NCBI GenBank assembly: GCA_020310875.1
Contig: CM035413.1
Coordinates: 165,313,306-165,377,305 of the forward strand
Source of the DNA: Ceratopteris richardii
Taxonomy: Eukaryota > Streptophyta > Polypodiopsida > Polypodiales > Pteridaceae
Length of the DNA: 64,000 nucleotides
Direction of reading: 5' to 3'
Below are positions 49,791 through 59,590 of the stretch, in pieces. Within the stretch, counting starts at the first letter, position 1. Every line of letters begins with the position of its first letter. A model generated the notes under the pieces. That model was not told the DNA's origin, did not search any database, and worked only from the letters and a program-made list of their open reading frames with translations. Both the position numbers and the translations under genes were made by a program.

Positions 49791-50135
49791 AGCTACTCTA
49801 ATCATGCAAATGATCAATGGAAGAGCTCTCAACTGAATTTTACATCCTTTTTTATGGGTTGATTCTCTTAGTTTGAATTTTCAATTCACACTTGGCTCCA
49901 TATAAAGAGTGATTCCTCCAAATAAGGAGATATTCTCTCATTAAAAAGTCATAGCTATTGTTCTACCTAATTCCACAAGATTTTTCTTTCTAGAATATTC
50001 TCTCAAGGTTAAAACCTTTTACAATGGTGAATGATCAAAATATTACAAGCTAGGATTCACATGATCCATCAATTGCTTCCACATATAATCTTCCATGCTA
50101 AGCCAAATGTGAAGGCTTGGATATTTGCACCAACA
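49791..50135 (-). repeat. Copia D 3' LTR (or its first part)
   Basis: On the minus strand it starts TGTTGGTGCAAATATCC after the polypurine tract CTTGAGGGGGAGT. Its start is closely related to that of copia E (TGTTGGTGCAATTCAC). It is shorter than the LTRs of F and E, so it is probably truncated where it meets copia F. Confidence 0.6.
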
Positions 50136-51769
50136 ACTCCCCCTCAAGCCAAACATCTTGGCTTGTATAGCTTCATCAATCCTCTTGAATATCCTACAAT
50201 CCAATCATGGTTTTAAATGTGCATAGCATAGTAACATCAAGTGCTTTGGTTAACAAGTGAGCACATTGCATATTTGTAGATACATATGCTAATTGTATCT
50301 CTTTGCCCAAGATTTTCTCTTTAACATAGTGATAGTGCACTTCTATATTCTTGGTTCTTGCATGATAAATGGGATTGGCTGCAAGATGCAAAGAACTTGT
50401 GTTATCACCAAAGATCATAGGTGAATGAGTGAAAAGTCCCGAATCTGAGTAGAGGAATCTAATCCAAATAGCTTCTTGGGTAGCATTTGCTAATCCCCTA
50501 TATTCAACCTCTCTTGAAGATAGAGCAACAGTTGGTTGCTTCTTTGAAGACCATGAAATAGGTTTATCACCGGCAAAAGATAAGTATCTAGAATTACTTC
50601 TTCTGCCATTCTTACAACTTGCGCATTCTGCATCAAATTATAATTTTATACCCAAATCTGATGTGTATGGAAAGTAGATACCTTCATCTTGAGTACCTTT
50701 GAGATAGTTTAAGATTCTTTTAGCAGCTTCCAAGTGAGGTGTTCTAGGTTTATGCATGAATTGTCTTAGAACACTCACTCCATAACAAATGTCAATCCTT
50801 GTTAAGGTTGCATAGTTTAGATTTCCAACTATTCTTTGATAATCTGCAAGGTCTTCAAGCAAATCACCTTCATGAGCACTCAATTTATGATTTACCTCCA
50901 TAGGGGTTCTAGCTACTTTTGCATTCTCCAAGTGGAATCTTTTCAACATGTCATGCACATATTTCCTTTGAGTGATGTAAATTCTAGAATTAGTGTATAC
51001 TAACTCAAGTCCAAGATAGTACCTCAAAAACCCTAGGTCACTAATTTTGAACTCCTCCATCATTTGATTTTTGATTTGTTTGATGCCATTGGCATCACTA
51101 CGTGTCAGAATGATGTCATCAATATATACACATAAGTATATCACTTCTGAATTACTTCTCTTGACAAATAGAGAAGAAACTAGCTTGCTCATCATGAATC
51201 CTTTGTCTTGAAGATAGGTTGTTAACCTATGATTCCATGCCCTAGGTGCCTACTTCAACCCATAAAGAGCTTTGTTCAGTTTGGCTACATGATTTACCTT
51301 CTTTGGGTCTTCATAGCAAAGAGGTTGGGCCATGTAAACCTCCTTTGAAATCCAGCCATTAAGAAAGGCATTTTTCACATCTAGTTGATACATATTCCAA
51401 GTTCTAGATGCAAATTTACTTACCAAGGCTTTGATGGTTGGCATCTTAGCCAGAGGTGAGAAAGTTTCTTCATAATCAACTCCTTGGGTTTGTGCAAAAC
51501 CCTTAGCCACAAGCCTAGCTTTATACCTGTTTATGGATCCATATGAATTCCTTTTGATTTTGTAATTCCACCTAGAACCAATTACCTTCATTGATGCTTT
51601 CTTGGGTACTAGCTCCGAAGTGTCATTCTCTTGGAGTGCTTCTATTTCTTCATCCATAGCTTCTTTCCATTCTGCTTTGGTACTTTCTTCTTTTTTGAAG
51701 CATGAAAAGACTTCGTCCTTGTGTTTTATAAAGTATAGTATAGTCAATCTTCTGTAATCATCAATGAAG
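50136..51769 (-). pseudogene. pol: Copia D integrase end, reverse transcriptase and RNase H
   Basis: From the CACTA insertion leftward on the minus strand: [21 protein letters not shown] (integrase core), then a jump to the reverse transcriptase entry ([19 protein letters not shown]), so the integrase Asp-2 and Glu are deleted. Then [19 protein letters not shown], a TAG at 51250, and IYLCVYIDDIILT (active site YIDD). RNase H motifs follow with stops near 50638, then IFGDNTSSLHLAANP and the end at 50194. TAG replaces the Gln codon of the family motif KQAPRAW. Confidence 0.88.
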
Positions 51770-51772
51770 GAT

Positions 51773-51803
51773 CACTACAAGAAATACGGGCATATAGCGA
51801 TGG
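51773..51803. repeat. CACTA left terminal inverted repeat
   Basis: CACTACAAGAAATACGGGCA then TATAGCGATGG. Pairs with 58060-58090 at about 25 of 31 positions. Confidence 0.93.
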
Positions 51804-52085
51804 TTAAGGCGACACAATTTCTTCGCTATAAAATTGCAAAATGCGTCGTAATGAGCGTCGCACATAGACTATCAATTAGATGACGAGCCAAACGACATTC
51901 TTTGCAACTTGTGGCGCGACGAGGTCTACGACGCTCTCATAGAACGTCGCTAACATGACAGTTTTAAAAAGTGTCGCATAAGCGACGCTTTTTTATGTTG
52001 CATAAGCGACACTTTTTGGCATCGCATAAGTGACGTTTTTTGGCGTCGCATAAGCGATGTTAAGACATGTCGCTTATGCAATGGT
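51804..52085. repeat. CACTA left subterminal repeats
   Basis: At least five copies of the near-palindrome GTCGCATAAGCGAC (variants at about 51978, 51998, 52020, 52042 and 52068) in about 110 bp, plus looser GCGTCG motifs upstream. In En/Spm such clustered motifs bind the TnpA protein; here that role is inferred. Confidence 0.8.
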
Positions 52086-53020
52086 CTGTTGACCGAAAAA
52101 AATTAAAATGGCTGCTGTTGCCCAACTATGGCGGTTTGACTGTATCTAGATATGTGGTTGCGGCATCTTGCTACTTGCCATATCAATCAAGATTGTGCTG
52201 CTGCTCATCGCGAATCATATCCCACTCCTTGGCATCTAACCATATAGGCTTTAGTAAGCCTGCTCTAAAAGCATCACGAGCCTCGGATCATCGGTGGGAC
52301 ATAAGTTCACTTGTGGTGTGTTGAATCCACTTTGAGCTGACAAGAGGATGCCCATGTGTTGGTCGGAACTCCTCATAGATCGTCTGTATGATATAATTTT
52401 TACAATCTTTATCTTGCTCACTCCATTTCAACATGATAGAGTGTCCAAACTATATGCAGCAAAGCTATCGTATATGCTGACGCATGGCCTTTCCGACCAC
52501 ATCCATCACGAGAGCTCCATCACAGATGCTATACACCTTGGAGTCATCATGTTCATGAGCACCCCAAGGTGTACGTGGTGTTCCACATGGTGTACCATGT
52601 GGCGTACCTACATCTGAGGTACTCACTCTAGGTGTAGAAGTGGGTGACATAATGTCTGTCGTACTGCCTCCACAACAGTCGCCTCCTCCAGAGCTACCTG
52701 TAGATCCACTCCTAGAACCTCCTGCTCTAGAGCGTGACCTTGACCTACAAGATAGGCCACAACCTCTATCACACTGAGGTGTTGAACACACACGTCTACT
52801 ACTAGAGCCACTAGGGGATGGCTCAGAAGATGTTCATGTTAAAGTCATAAAGCTAGGAGATATACCTCCGACAGGAGTAGCACCATCTGTAGCTACCACG
52901 AGCGATCGAGTACTGGGATGCTGCGGCCATATATGCAGGAGGCACTTGAGATATAAACTCCAAGAACTACTCTTCTATCATGGAATGTGGAGTGACTAGA
53001 GGGCTGCCTCCCATCGTGCT
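52086..53020 (-). pseudogene. TnpA-like second transposon gene, degenerate
   Basis: On the minus strand, MGGSPLVTPHSMIEE at about 53016 is followed by a stop, then a Ser/Arg/Gly-rich segment (CRSRSRSRAGGSRSGSTG), repeats DVGTPHGTPCGTP, WGAHEHDDSKVYSICD and a frame-shifted tail equivalent to 1-540 at the window start. No catalytic domain. By position (after the DUF4216 gene, near the terminus) it may be the accessory DNA-binding gene of this CACTA family. Confidence 0.55.
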
Positions 53021-53043
53021 ATGTTACACAAGAACTCAAATAA

Positions 53044-53760
53044 TTAGCATATGATAATAAAGGTAATATAGAGAAATAGTAATGTACATAGTATGTACAA
53101 GTGTTTGATTAAAAAATCCTCTATTATAGGATCCTTGTGGAGATCTGATGCAGAGAGAATATCTTTCTCTATATTGATGACTTCTAAATCTCTTGGTATG
53201 CTATCTTCTTCTTGATCATCATATGTTGCTTCATCGTGTATCTCATCTTCTTCAATGACCTCTTTATCTCCGATAATGATTGCCTCCTCGTCGACTATCA
53301 AAGGAATCTCAAAGTCCACTACAGATGGACTTTCTTCTACATCTATGTTCTCACAAATTTGCCTACTATGTGGGGAGACTTGTAAAATGAATAGCCACTC
53401 TTGTTCTTTTGAATCTGGTATAAAAACAATTTCCTCATAGTGTTCGGGGAGTACAAATGTATCTCTTTCATCCATCCATAATTTTGTGGATTCAACTTGA
53501 AGCAAACCACTCTTATCCCACCTCACTGTTGCGTTTCTTCTAGAGGTGACTACTTCAAACCATTTCACATAAAAAACAAAGTAATCAAACTTCCTAAAGG
53601 ATAGCTTCAAGATATCTTGAATCACTCCACAATAATCTAGCTAGCCTTCTTGAGCATTATCATCTCTTGCACTAGCTCTACTTTTTTGAAAAAAGTTCAC
53701 CATCACCCCCTATCAAAAGTAGACTTATTTTGGTCAATCCATGCAATCCAAAAGTGTCGT
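53044..53760 (-). pseudogene. C-terminal DUF4216 part of a CACTA transposase gene
   Basis: A 193-codon frame (53625-53044) plus in-frame upstream codons separated by one stop read DYCGVIQDILKLSFRKF, FYVKWFEVV, SRRNATVRWDKSGLLQVES, KLWMDERDTFVLPEHYEEIVFIPD and WLFILQVSP. This is the DUF4216 domain found at the C terminus of plant TNP2-type transposases; an acidic tail follows. The catalytic Transposase_21 domain should lie upstream (to the right) but has been replaced by captured sequence beyond the TC tract at 53815. Confidence 0.85.
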
Positions 53761-53814
53761 TCATGAGACCATAGTGCGATGTATTTAGAATACTCCCAAT
53801 CACATCCCTCTACG

Positions 53815-53870
53815 AGTTCTCTCTCTCTCTCTCACTCTCTCTCTCTCTCTCTCTCTCTCCCTCCCTGCAC
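53815..53870. repeat. (TC)n microsatellite
   Basis: A CTCTCTCT run of about 45 bp at the junction between the transposase remnant and the captured DCD fragment. Similar TC tracts flank the other cargo (55265-55315 and 57717-57745). Confidence 0.9.
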
Positions 53871-53888
53871 ATATTACTGCATGTTCAT

Positions 53889-54580
53889 GTGTGTGCATGT
53901 TTTGGTATGCATTTCATGCGAGCGCAGAGAAGAGTGTTGAATCTAAAGCTTACTTGGAATCCTGGGCTTGGTTTTATTTTATGGACATCCTTATGCATGA
54001 ATAGTAGCTTGATCATTAGCTTTTGTGCATGTCCACGCCTTCGAGCTTCTCATATCCGCTATGTAAAGAATGTCCGACCAGGGATGCCACTATTTTTATT
54101 TAATTACATTGATAAAAGGTTGCATGGTATTTTTGAGGTAGACAGCTATGGAGAGATGAACATCAATCCATATGCCTGGACTGATGGGAAGCAAAAGACA
54201 CAGTTTCCAGCTCAGGTTCTTTGTTTAGATTTAATAATCTCTGATATTACATTAGGTCACTGTCTGAGGCATAATGAGGTTTTGTTTACATGTAGGCACG
54301 CGTACGGGTGAGATGTAAATGTGCACCATTGAGAGAAAGCATATACAAGGGAGCATTAGCAGTGAATTATGTGAATTATTCACAGGAGAAAATCCTATTT
54401 GAGTTAAATCATGTGCAGCTAGATAAGCTTATATCTCTTTTCATGGGAAAATCGTTGAGTGTCAGTAGACAGGTTGTGGGTTTACAATGTGGGTCCATGT
54501 CAAGGGACAAAGGAGAAGATGTTGACGGTTGCAGGCTCGAATGTTTAGTAATATGTGGGCTTTTGGACGGCATATTATAA
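53889..54580 (+). pseudogene. Captured DCD-domain gene fragment with preserved intron
   Basis: Exon 1 (to 54215) and exon 2 (from 54296) join in frame across a GT...AG intron of 80 bp (54216-54295). The product reads GLGFILW, RYVKNVRPGMPLFLFNYIDK, RLHGIFEVDSYGEMNINPYAW, FPAQ then ARVRVRCKCAPLRE, ILFELNHVQLDKLISLF. This is the Development and Cell Death (DCD) domain, including the PLFLFNY, LHGIFE, FPAQ and FELNH motifs. After the domain the frame continues to a stop at 54578. The frame is open over about 200 codons but starts without a credible ATG, so it is a fragment. It lies antisense to the transposon genes. DCD proteins act in plant stress and cell-death responses. Confidence 0.85.
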
Positions 54581-54823
54581 TCAAAGCCATTGATTCTTCA
54601 CGTAAAACAGAGGATTCTAGTATTGTTGCTTCTTTCAAGCAAGTATCACGTGCTAGCTCAAAAGACACGAAACTTATAGATAGCGCTTGGTTACGTAGGA
54701 ACTATTGTACGAAATTTCATTTCGTACATTTAAACAAGTAGAAAAAAGTTTATATTTTTTATGATAGAGTTAGTTATTTTTTTAAGCACCTAGTAATAGG
54801 TTTTTGTTGTTATATATTTTTTA

Positions 54824-55138
54824 AGCAATATGAACTTCTTCAAGAAGTTTTTTATATGTTTTGATTTCATCTATTAAGTACATGTCTTTCAAGCCAACAC
54901 TGAATCCTCTTTGGAAAAGCCATTCATGCAGAACATTGTGAAGGCATGTTAGGAACTGAAGAGCAGTTTCAGTCCCTTTTTGATAGCAAAGACTTGGGAC
55001 AATTCCCGTATGGCAATCAGTTAACCATTTATTGCCAACAGGACACTACATTATCTCGTTGTCATGCATAACTACACTGTTTAAATATGTGTACTCTACA
55101 CCAGGGGGAAAGGTCATATTTAAGACCTGTATCCCTGT
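54824..55138 (-). pseudogene. Captured NRPD1/NRPE1 fragment, copy 1
   Basis: 315 bp that match 56479-56793 with few differences. Minus-strand codons read GTETALQFLTCLHNVLHEW, LFQRGFSVGLKDMYLIDE and KTYKKLLEEVHIA, a segment of the largest subunit of RNA polymerase IV or V (motif LQ-x2-L-x-E-W-L...GFSV-x-L-x-D-x-YL). It represents only the first third of the sequence in copy 2. Confidence 0.75.
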
Positions 55139-55140
55139 CC

Positions 55141-55192
55141 ACAAAGGATGCCATCTTAAAAGGATGCCATCTTGAAAGGATGCCATCTTGAG
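55141..55192. repeat. 18-bp tandem repeat
   Basis: AAAGGATGCCATCTT(A/G)A occurs about three times in a row just after the first NRPD1/NRPE1 copy. Confidence 0.75.
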
Positions 55193-55264
55193 ATAATTTC
55201 AGTAAAGCTTGGCCTCCTTGGGTAGATATTAAGTGATGACTTAAATCCAACAATTCAAAAATCT

Positions 55265-55831
55265 CAGCCTTCTCTCCCTCTCTCTCTATCTCTCTCTCTC
55301 TCTCTCTCTCATTCTCTTCTTGCTCTCGCGTGTTAATCCCGGCACAAATGTGGTGGGAGAAATCAAACTTTTTTTTTTATGTGTGTGTATGTGTCTATCT
55401 GTGTATGTGTATGCATGTATGTATGCATGTATGTGTCTCTGAATCTGCAGTGCTACCCTTGCTGGATTAGTTTTCCTCTTTATTGTGTTCGAAGATATGG
55501 CAAGAATGGATTTGTGATCTATGCCTTTCAAAGATGTGCTGGAGCATCTTAAAAGGGTCTCCTAGAAAATGAGAAGGGAAAACAAATCATGATGATCGAA
55601 CCTCCTAGAGTTTTCTTTGTTTCGTCTTACCTAAAAAACCAATTATGTTTTAACAACATTACATTAAAATCAAAACTATAAGAAGAGATCATAATTGTCA
55701 AAGATTACCTTTAGCAATTCAATGGGATTACTCTTTGTTGGTGAGGACTAGCGAAATGCATAACTATAAGATGGTTCAATTAATGATGTCACGGCCAATA
55801 CACCAACAAGCTCTGAATCAAGGCCACGACT
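55265..55831. other. Spacer with TC tract and short TG/TATG array
   Basis: A (TC)n run at 55265-55315 is followed by TTAATCCCGGCACAAATGTG (compare TCTCGGCACAAATGTGCC at 57766) and a TG/TATG array at 55378-55438. This is the same set of modules as 56794-57800 but in another order. The rest, to 55831, shows nothing recognisable. Confidence 0.6.
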
Positions 55832-56793
55832 CTACGGATCCTTTGATTTCCAGTCTGCCTCTTTGATGTTCTCCAAAACTTCATAATTGAATTGTAATAC
55901 ATGAATGTATGTTCGTGTCCAAACAGAACCATCATATGCTAAATACACTTCCCTTAACTCATACATACATTTTTGAAAAAGTTCTCCAGGCCCCCCTGCT
56001 CCATACCCTTTTCCATGTTTTCGAGAAGACACTAAATGATAAAGGAATTCTTTGGAGGTTAAACCATCTAAAAAGAAAGAATGAATTATTGCCAAACCAT
56101 CATGAAAGTCAGAAAAGAACAACTCCTTTCCCTTTACAGACTGTAAACCTAAGCATGCACACTGTTGTATCAAGTTTGACAAATGATCCTTTGCTTCTAG
56201 CCCTTATCATTGCCATCATGGAATTGGATGGACAGCCATGCCTCTCAACAATGGTTGGTATTTCCCAAAGAACACGTTGAGATTCACAAATTGCTGATCT
56301 TCTAGCACTGATTTTTTCAACTAAGCTAAGAAAATTTTCTTGGTAACCATAGTCAAGGATATCACTATGACATGGATTGATAAAAGTTCTTGGAATGAGT
56401 TCCTCTTTTCCTAACAAGACTAATCGGATCTACCTTTCCAAAGTGAGAACTCTTTGAGAAGATTGTGAGATCATCTACAGCAATATGAACTTCTTCAAGA
56501 AGTTTTTTATATGTTTTGGTTTCATCTGTTAAGTACATGTCTTTCAAGCCAACATTGAACCCTGTTTGGAAAAGCCATTCATGCAGAACATGTTGAAGGC
56601 ATGTTAGGAACTGAAAAGCAGTTTCAGTCCCTTTTTGATAGCAAAGACTTGGGACAATTCCCGTATGGCAATATGTTAACCATTTATTGCCAACAGGACA
56701 CTACATTATCTCGCTGTCATGCACGAGTACACTGCCTAAATATGTGTACTCTACACCAAGGGGAAAGGTCATATTTAAGACCTGTATCCCTGT
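55832..56793 (-). pseudogene. Captured fragment of RNA polymerase IV/V largest subunit (NRPD1/NRPE1 type)
   Basis: Minus-strand codons in three frames give one continuous family match. Frame one: GTETAFQFLTCLQHVLHEWL, GFNVGLKDMYLTDETKTYKK. Frame two: NFLSLVEKISARRSA, MMAMIRARSKGSFVK. Frame three: LIQQCACLGLQSVKGKEL, HSFFLDGLTSKEFLYHLVSS, PGELFQKCMYELREVYLAYD, GSVWTRTYIHVLQFNYE. These are conserved landmarks of Pol IV/V largest subunits (GSKGxxxK, CLGLQ, SFLxGLxxxE, H-V-SR, PGxL, M-x3-RDxYxAYDGxV, QFxYE). Two frameshifts near 56400 and 56160 and a stop at 55832 make it non-coding. No intron is evident. The catalytic metal-binding motif lies outside the fragment. Assignment between NRPD1 and NRPE1 is not possible by eye. 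Confidence 0.82.
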
Positions 56794-57690
56794 GTGAATG
56801 CATGTGTATGTGTGTGAATGCATCATTATGTGTGTATGTGTGTATGCATCTATATGTTTGTATGCATGTGTATGTGTGTGAATGCATCATTATGTGTGTA
56901 TGTGTCTATGTGTGTGTATGTGTGTGCACGTCTATGTGTATGTGTGTGTGTCTATGAGTGTGTATCTATTTATGTATGTGTATGTGTCTATGTGTGTGTA
57001 TGTGTCTATGTGTGTATGTGTATGCATGTATGTATGCATATGTGTGTCTATGTGTGTGTATGCATTATGTATGCATATGTGTGTGTATGCATTCTGTATG
57101 TGTATGTATGCATGTGCATTATGTATGCATATGCATTATGTATGTGTATGTATGCACATGCATTATGTATGCATATGTGTGTGTATGCATGTAAGTATGT
57201 ATGTATGTATGCATATGCATATGCATTATGTATACATATGTATGCATGTATGTGTATGTGTGTGCATGTCTCTCTATGTGTGTGTGTATGCATATATGTG
57301 TGTGTATGTGTGTATGTGTGTGTATGTGTTTGTGTGTGTATGTGTGTGTGTATGTATGTGTATGTGTATGTGTGTGTATGTGTGTGTGTGTGTATGTGTA
57401 TGTGTATATGTGTGTGCATGTGTACGCATTATGTATGTGTATGTCTGCATGTGCATTATGTATGCATATGTGTGTGTATGCATATATGTGTGTGCATGTA
57501 TATGTATGTGTATGCATGTATATGTGTGTGTATGCAACATTATGTGTGTATGTGTGTATATGTGTGTATTTGTGTGTGTATTTGTGTGTGTATGTGTGTG
57601 TGTTTATGTATATGTGTGTGTGTGTCTATGTGTGTATATGTGTGTGTATGCATATGTATGTGTGTGTAAGTGTGTGTGTGTGTGTGTGCA
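56794..57690. repeat. TG/TATG/GCAT simple-sequence array, about 0.9 kb
   Basis: Nearly continuous alternation of T/C with G/A: TGTG, TATG, GCATG and TGCATTATGTATG blocks with no fixed unit. The open frames in it (Cys/Met/Val and His/Thr-rich, up to 335 codons) are composition artefacts. A (TC)n run follows at 57717-57745. Confidence 0.93.
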
Positions 57691-57712
57691 CATACTTGGT
57701 ATTTCTCTTTGC

Positions 57713-57748
<36 letters not shown>

Positions 57749-57799
57749 CTCTTGCTCTCATCTAGATCTCGGCACAAATGTGCCAGGAGAATTCAAAAT

Positions 57800-58059
57800 T
57801 TTTTAAACATTCGAGAGCGTCGCGTATGCAATGCTTTGGAAAGGATGACGCATATGCGTCGCTATCCAGTTTTCCCACGTCGCAAATAACGTCCCTAGGA
57901 AGCGACGCTATTTGCGACCCAGCAATGTAGCGTCGCATAAGCGATGCAGGCATCGCTTATGCGACGTATCCCCTTAAAAAAAATCAAAAATAGCACCGTT
58001 GCTTATGCGACGCTAGCGTCCCATAAGCAACGGTCCTCGTTTTTTCTTTCAATTCGGGG
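57800..58059. repeat. CACTA right subterminal repeats
   Basis: Copies of GCGTCGCATAAGCGATG, CATCGCTTATGCGACG and GCTTATGCGACGC (about 57809, 57852, 57880, 57928, 57950 and 57999), partly as inverted pairs. Same motif family as the left end; mixed orientation allows hairpins. Confidence 0.8.
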
Positions 58060-58090
58060 GCATCGCTACACCCCCCTATTTGTTGTAGTG
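58060..58090. repeat. CACTA right terminal inverted repeat
   Basis: Ends TATTTGTTGTAGTG at 58090, followed by target duplication GAT. The complement pairs with the left end. Confidence 0.93.
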
Positions 58091-58093
58091 GAT

Positions 58094-59195
58094 ACATAAT
58101 ACCTTCATCGAGATCCTTGCTAGGTACCCATACATCTGTATGAACCAAATACAAGAGATCCTTTCTTCATATATCCATGCATATATCCTTTCTTCATGAA
58201 TGGTAACCTGTGAGACTTTCCAAATTGACATGCACTACACTTATAAATCATGTGTTGCTTTGACAAATTAGGGAGTCCAAGTACACTTTGGTCCCTACAA
58301 ATTTGCTTTAATGATCTTTCACCAATATGTGCTAACCTTTTGTGCCATAATTCCAATTCTCTGAGTGTATGACTACCATAATTAAATAGAGCAATGTTCT
58401 TAGTGTCTTTTAATTCAAATGTGAAAAATATACCTGTCTTTTAACCTTTTTCAATTCTCTTGAGTCCTTGACTTGGATTTCAACAAATGCTCTTGCTTTT
58501 GTGAAGCTAACTTGTAGGCCTTTCTCCATAATCTATCCCACACTTATCAAATTCTTTGTGATGGTAGGTACATAGAGTACCTTGCTAAGTAGGTTGATGT
58601 TTCCATCAGGTGCTTTTACATTTCCTATCTTCTCCACCAGCTGTCTTGTATCATCATGTGTTTGCACTTTATGCTTGGTCCTTGGATCTATTAAATCTGA
58701 TAGGAGAGCCACATTTCCTGCCACATGATTGGAACAACTTAAATCTATGTATAAAACATGCTTATCAGAATTACCTTGAGGCATTGCCATATTCATGATT
58801 AGCAATGAGCCCTCTTGATTTGAGTCTTCTGTGTAGTTACTGAAGTCTCTTCTTCCTCTATTGCTTCCTTGATAGTTTGGATGGTTGTAATTGTTTTACT
58901 AGCCATTGAAGTTGTTGGTTCTTCCTCTAGAGTAGCCATAACTTCCTCTATTGTAGCCTCTCCCTCTTTGATTCCTAGAATTCCTGAAGCATTTCATTTG
59001 TACGATTAGTTATTCCAAAAATAGAACAGGGATTAGAGTCTTGGGATCTCCCCCTGGCTTGTCTTCCTCCTCTGCCTCTACCTCTACCATGTCTTCCTCT
59101 ACTTGCATAGTTTGCTTGATGTGTACCTTCTTCATCATTTTTCTTTCCTCTTCCTTTGCTATCTTTGGACTTGCTCTTAGCAGTATACAAAGCAA
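58094..59195 (-). pseudogene. gag-pol: Copia D gag end, protease and integrase N terminus
   Basis: Minus-strand order: Lys/Arg/Gly-rich gag tail (GRHGRGRGRGGRQARG, about 59110-59040), protease region with VLYIDLSCSNHVAGN (about 58750; the family's DSG active site reads DLS), a pre-integrase segment, then integrase HHCC finger MELWHKRLAHIGERSL and CSACQFGKSHRLPF, ending at the CACTA insertion. A small in-frame duplication gives MKKGYMHGYMKKG. The gag capsid upstream is missing; LTR-like sequence begins at 59205. Confidence 0.85.
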
Positions 59196-59204
59196 AAGAT
59201 AATT

Positions 59205-59590
59205 AGAGGAATATAATTAGGAAGAAATGCAATCAATTGGGAGTTATTTCATAAAAAAGTATTGACCATACTAAGAGAAATAAGTTTAGCAATTCAGGTA
59301 TGTGATCCCGACTTTTTAGGAGGTAGAAGATGCAGAGATACAGATGACTTCAAATGAGTATATCTCATGATTGTGAACTCCAAATGAAATGAAACTTTGG
59401 CAATATATAGTAGGCTTAGAAAGCTAAATTTATCAGGTAAAATCACTAAAAATGATGCAACATGCTCGAAGAAACTATCTCTACAATCTGACTGAAAAAT
59501 TGAGAAGTATGGTAGTGAAGAGTACACTCACATAGGCATGAAGATATGATCACAAATGATCATGAAAATAAATATATATTGAATGTAAAT
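59205..59590 (-). repeat. Partial copia LTR (family of D/F)
   Basis: Matches 48650-49080 (shared GAGAAATAAGTTTAGCAA, GGAAGATGCAGAGATAC-like and ATGATCATGAAAATAAATAT segments). It directly abuts the truncated gag of copia D, so it is probably the remainder of its 5' LTR after an internal deletion. The match ends at TGTAAATG. Confidence 0.6.

Larger units (their letters stand above)
51773..58090 (-). mobile_element. Complete non-autonomous CACTA (En/Spm) transposon with captured gene fragments
   Basis: The left end CACTACAAGAAATACGGG and the right end (complement CACTACAACAAATAGGGG) form an imperfect inverted repeat of about 31 bp. The 3-bp target duplication GAT flanks it (51770-51772 and 58091-58093), and the broken copia D reading resumes on both sides. 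Inside, from left: subterminal repeats, TnpA-like remnant (minus), DUF4216-type transposase remnant (minus), DCD-domain fragment (plus), NRPD1/NRPE1 fragment twice (minus), TG/TATG array, subterminal repeats. The catalytic TNP2 domain is missing, so it needs an external transposase. Strand is given as that of its transposon genes. Confidence 0.93.

Noticed and set aside
54529..54741. 70-codon frame after the DCD fragment
   Set aside because: It could be continued captured sequence, but no family is recognisable, so no separate gene is called.
56601..57889. Cys/Met/Val-rich and His/Thr-rich long frames (up to 335 codons)
   Set aside because: They come from the TG/TATG array, whose lack of stops in several frames follows from composition.
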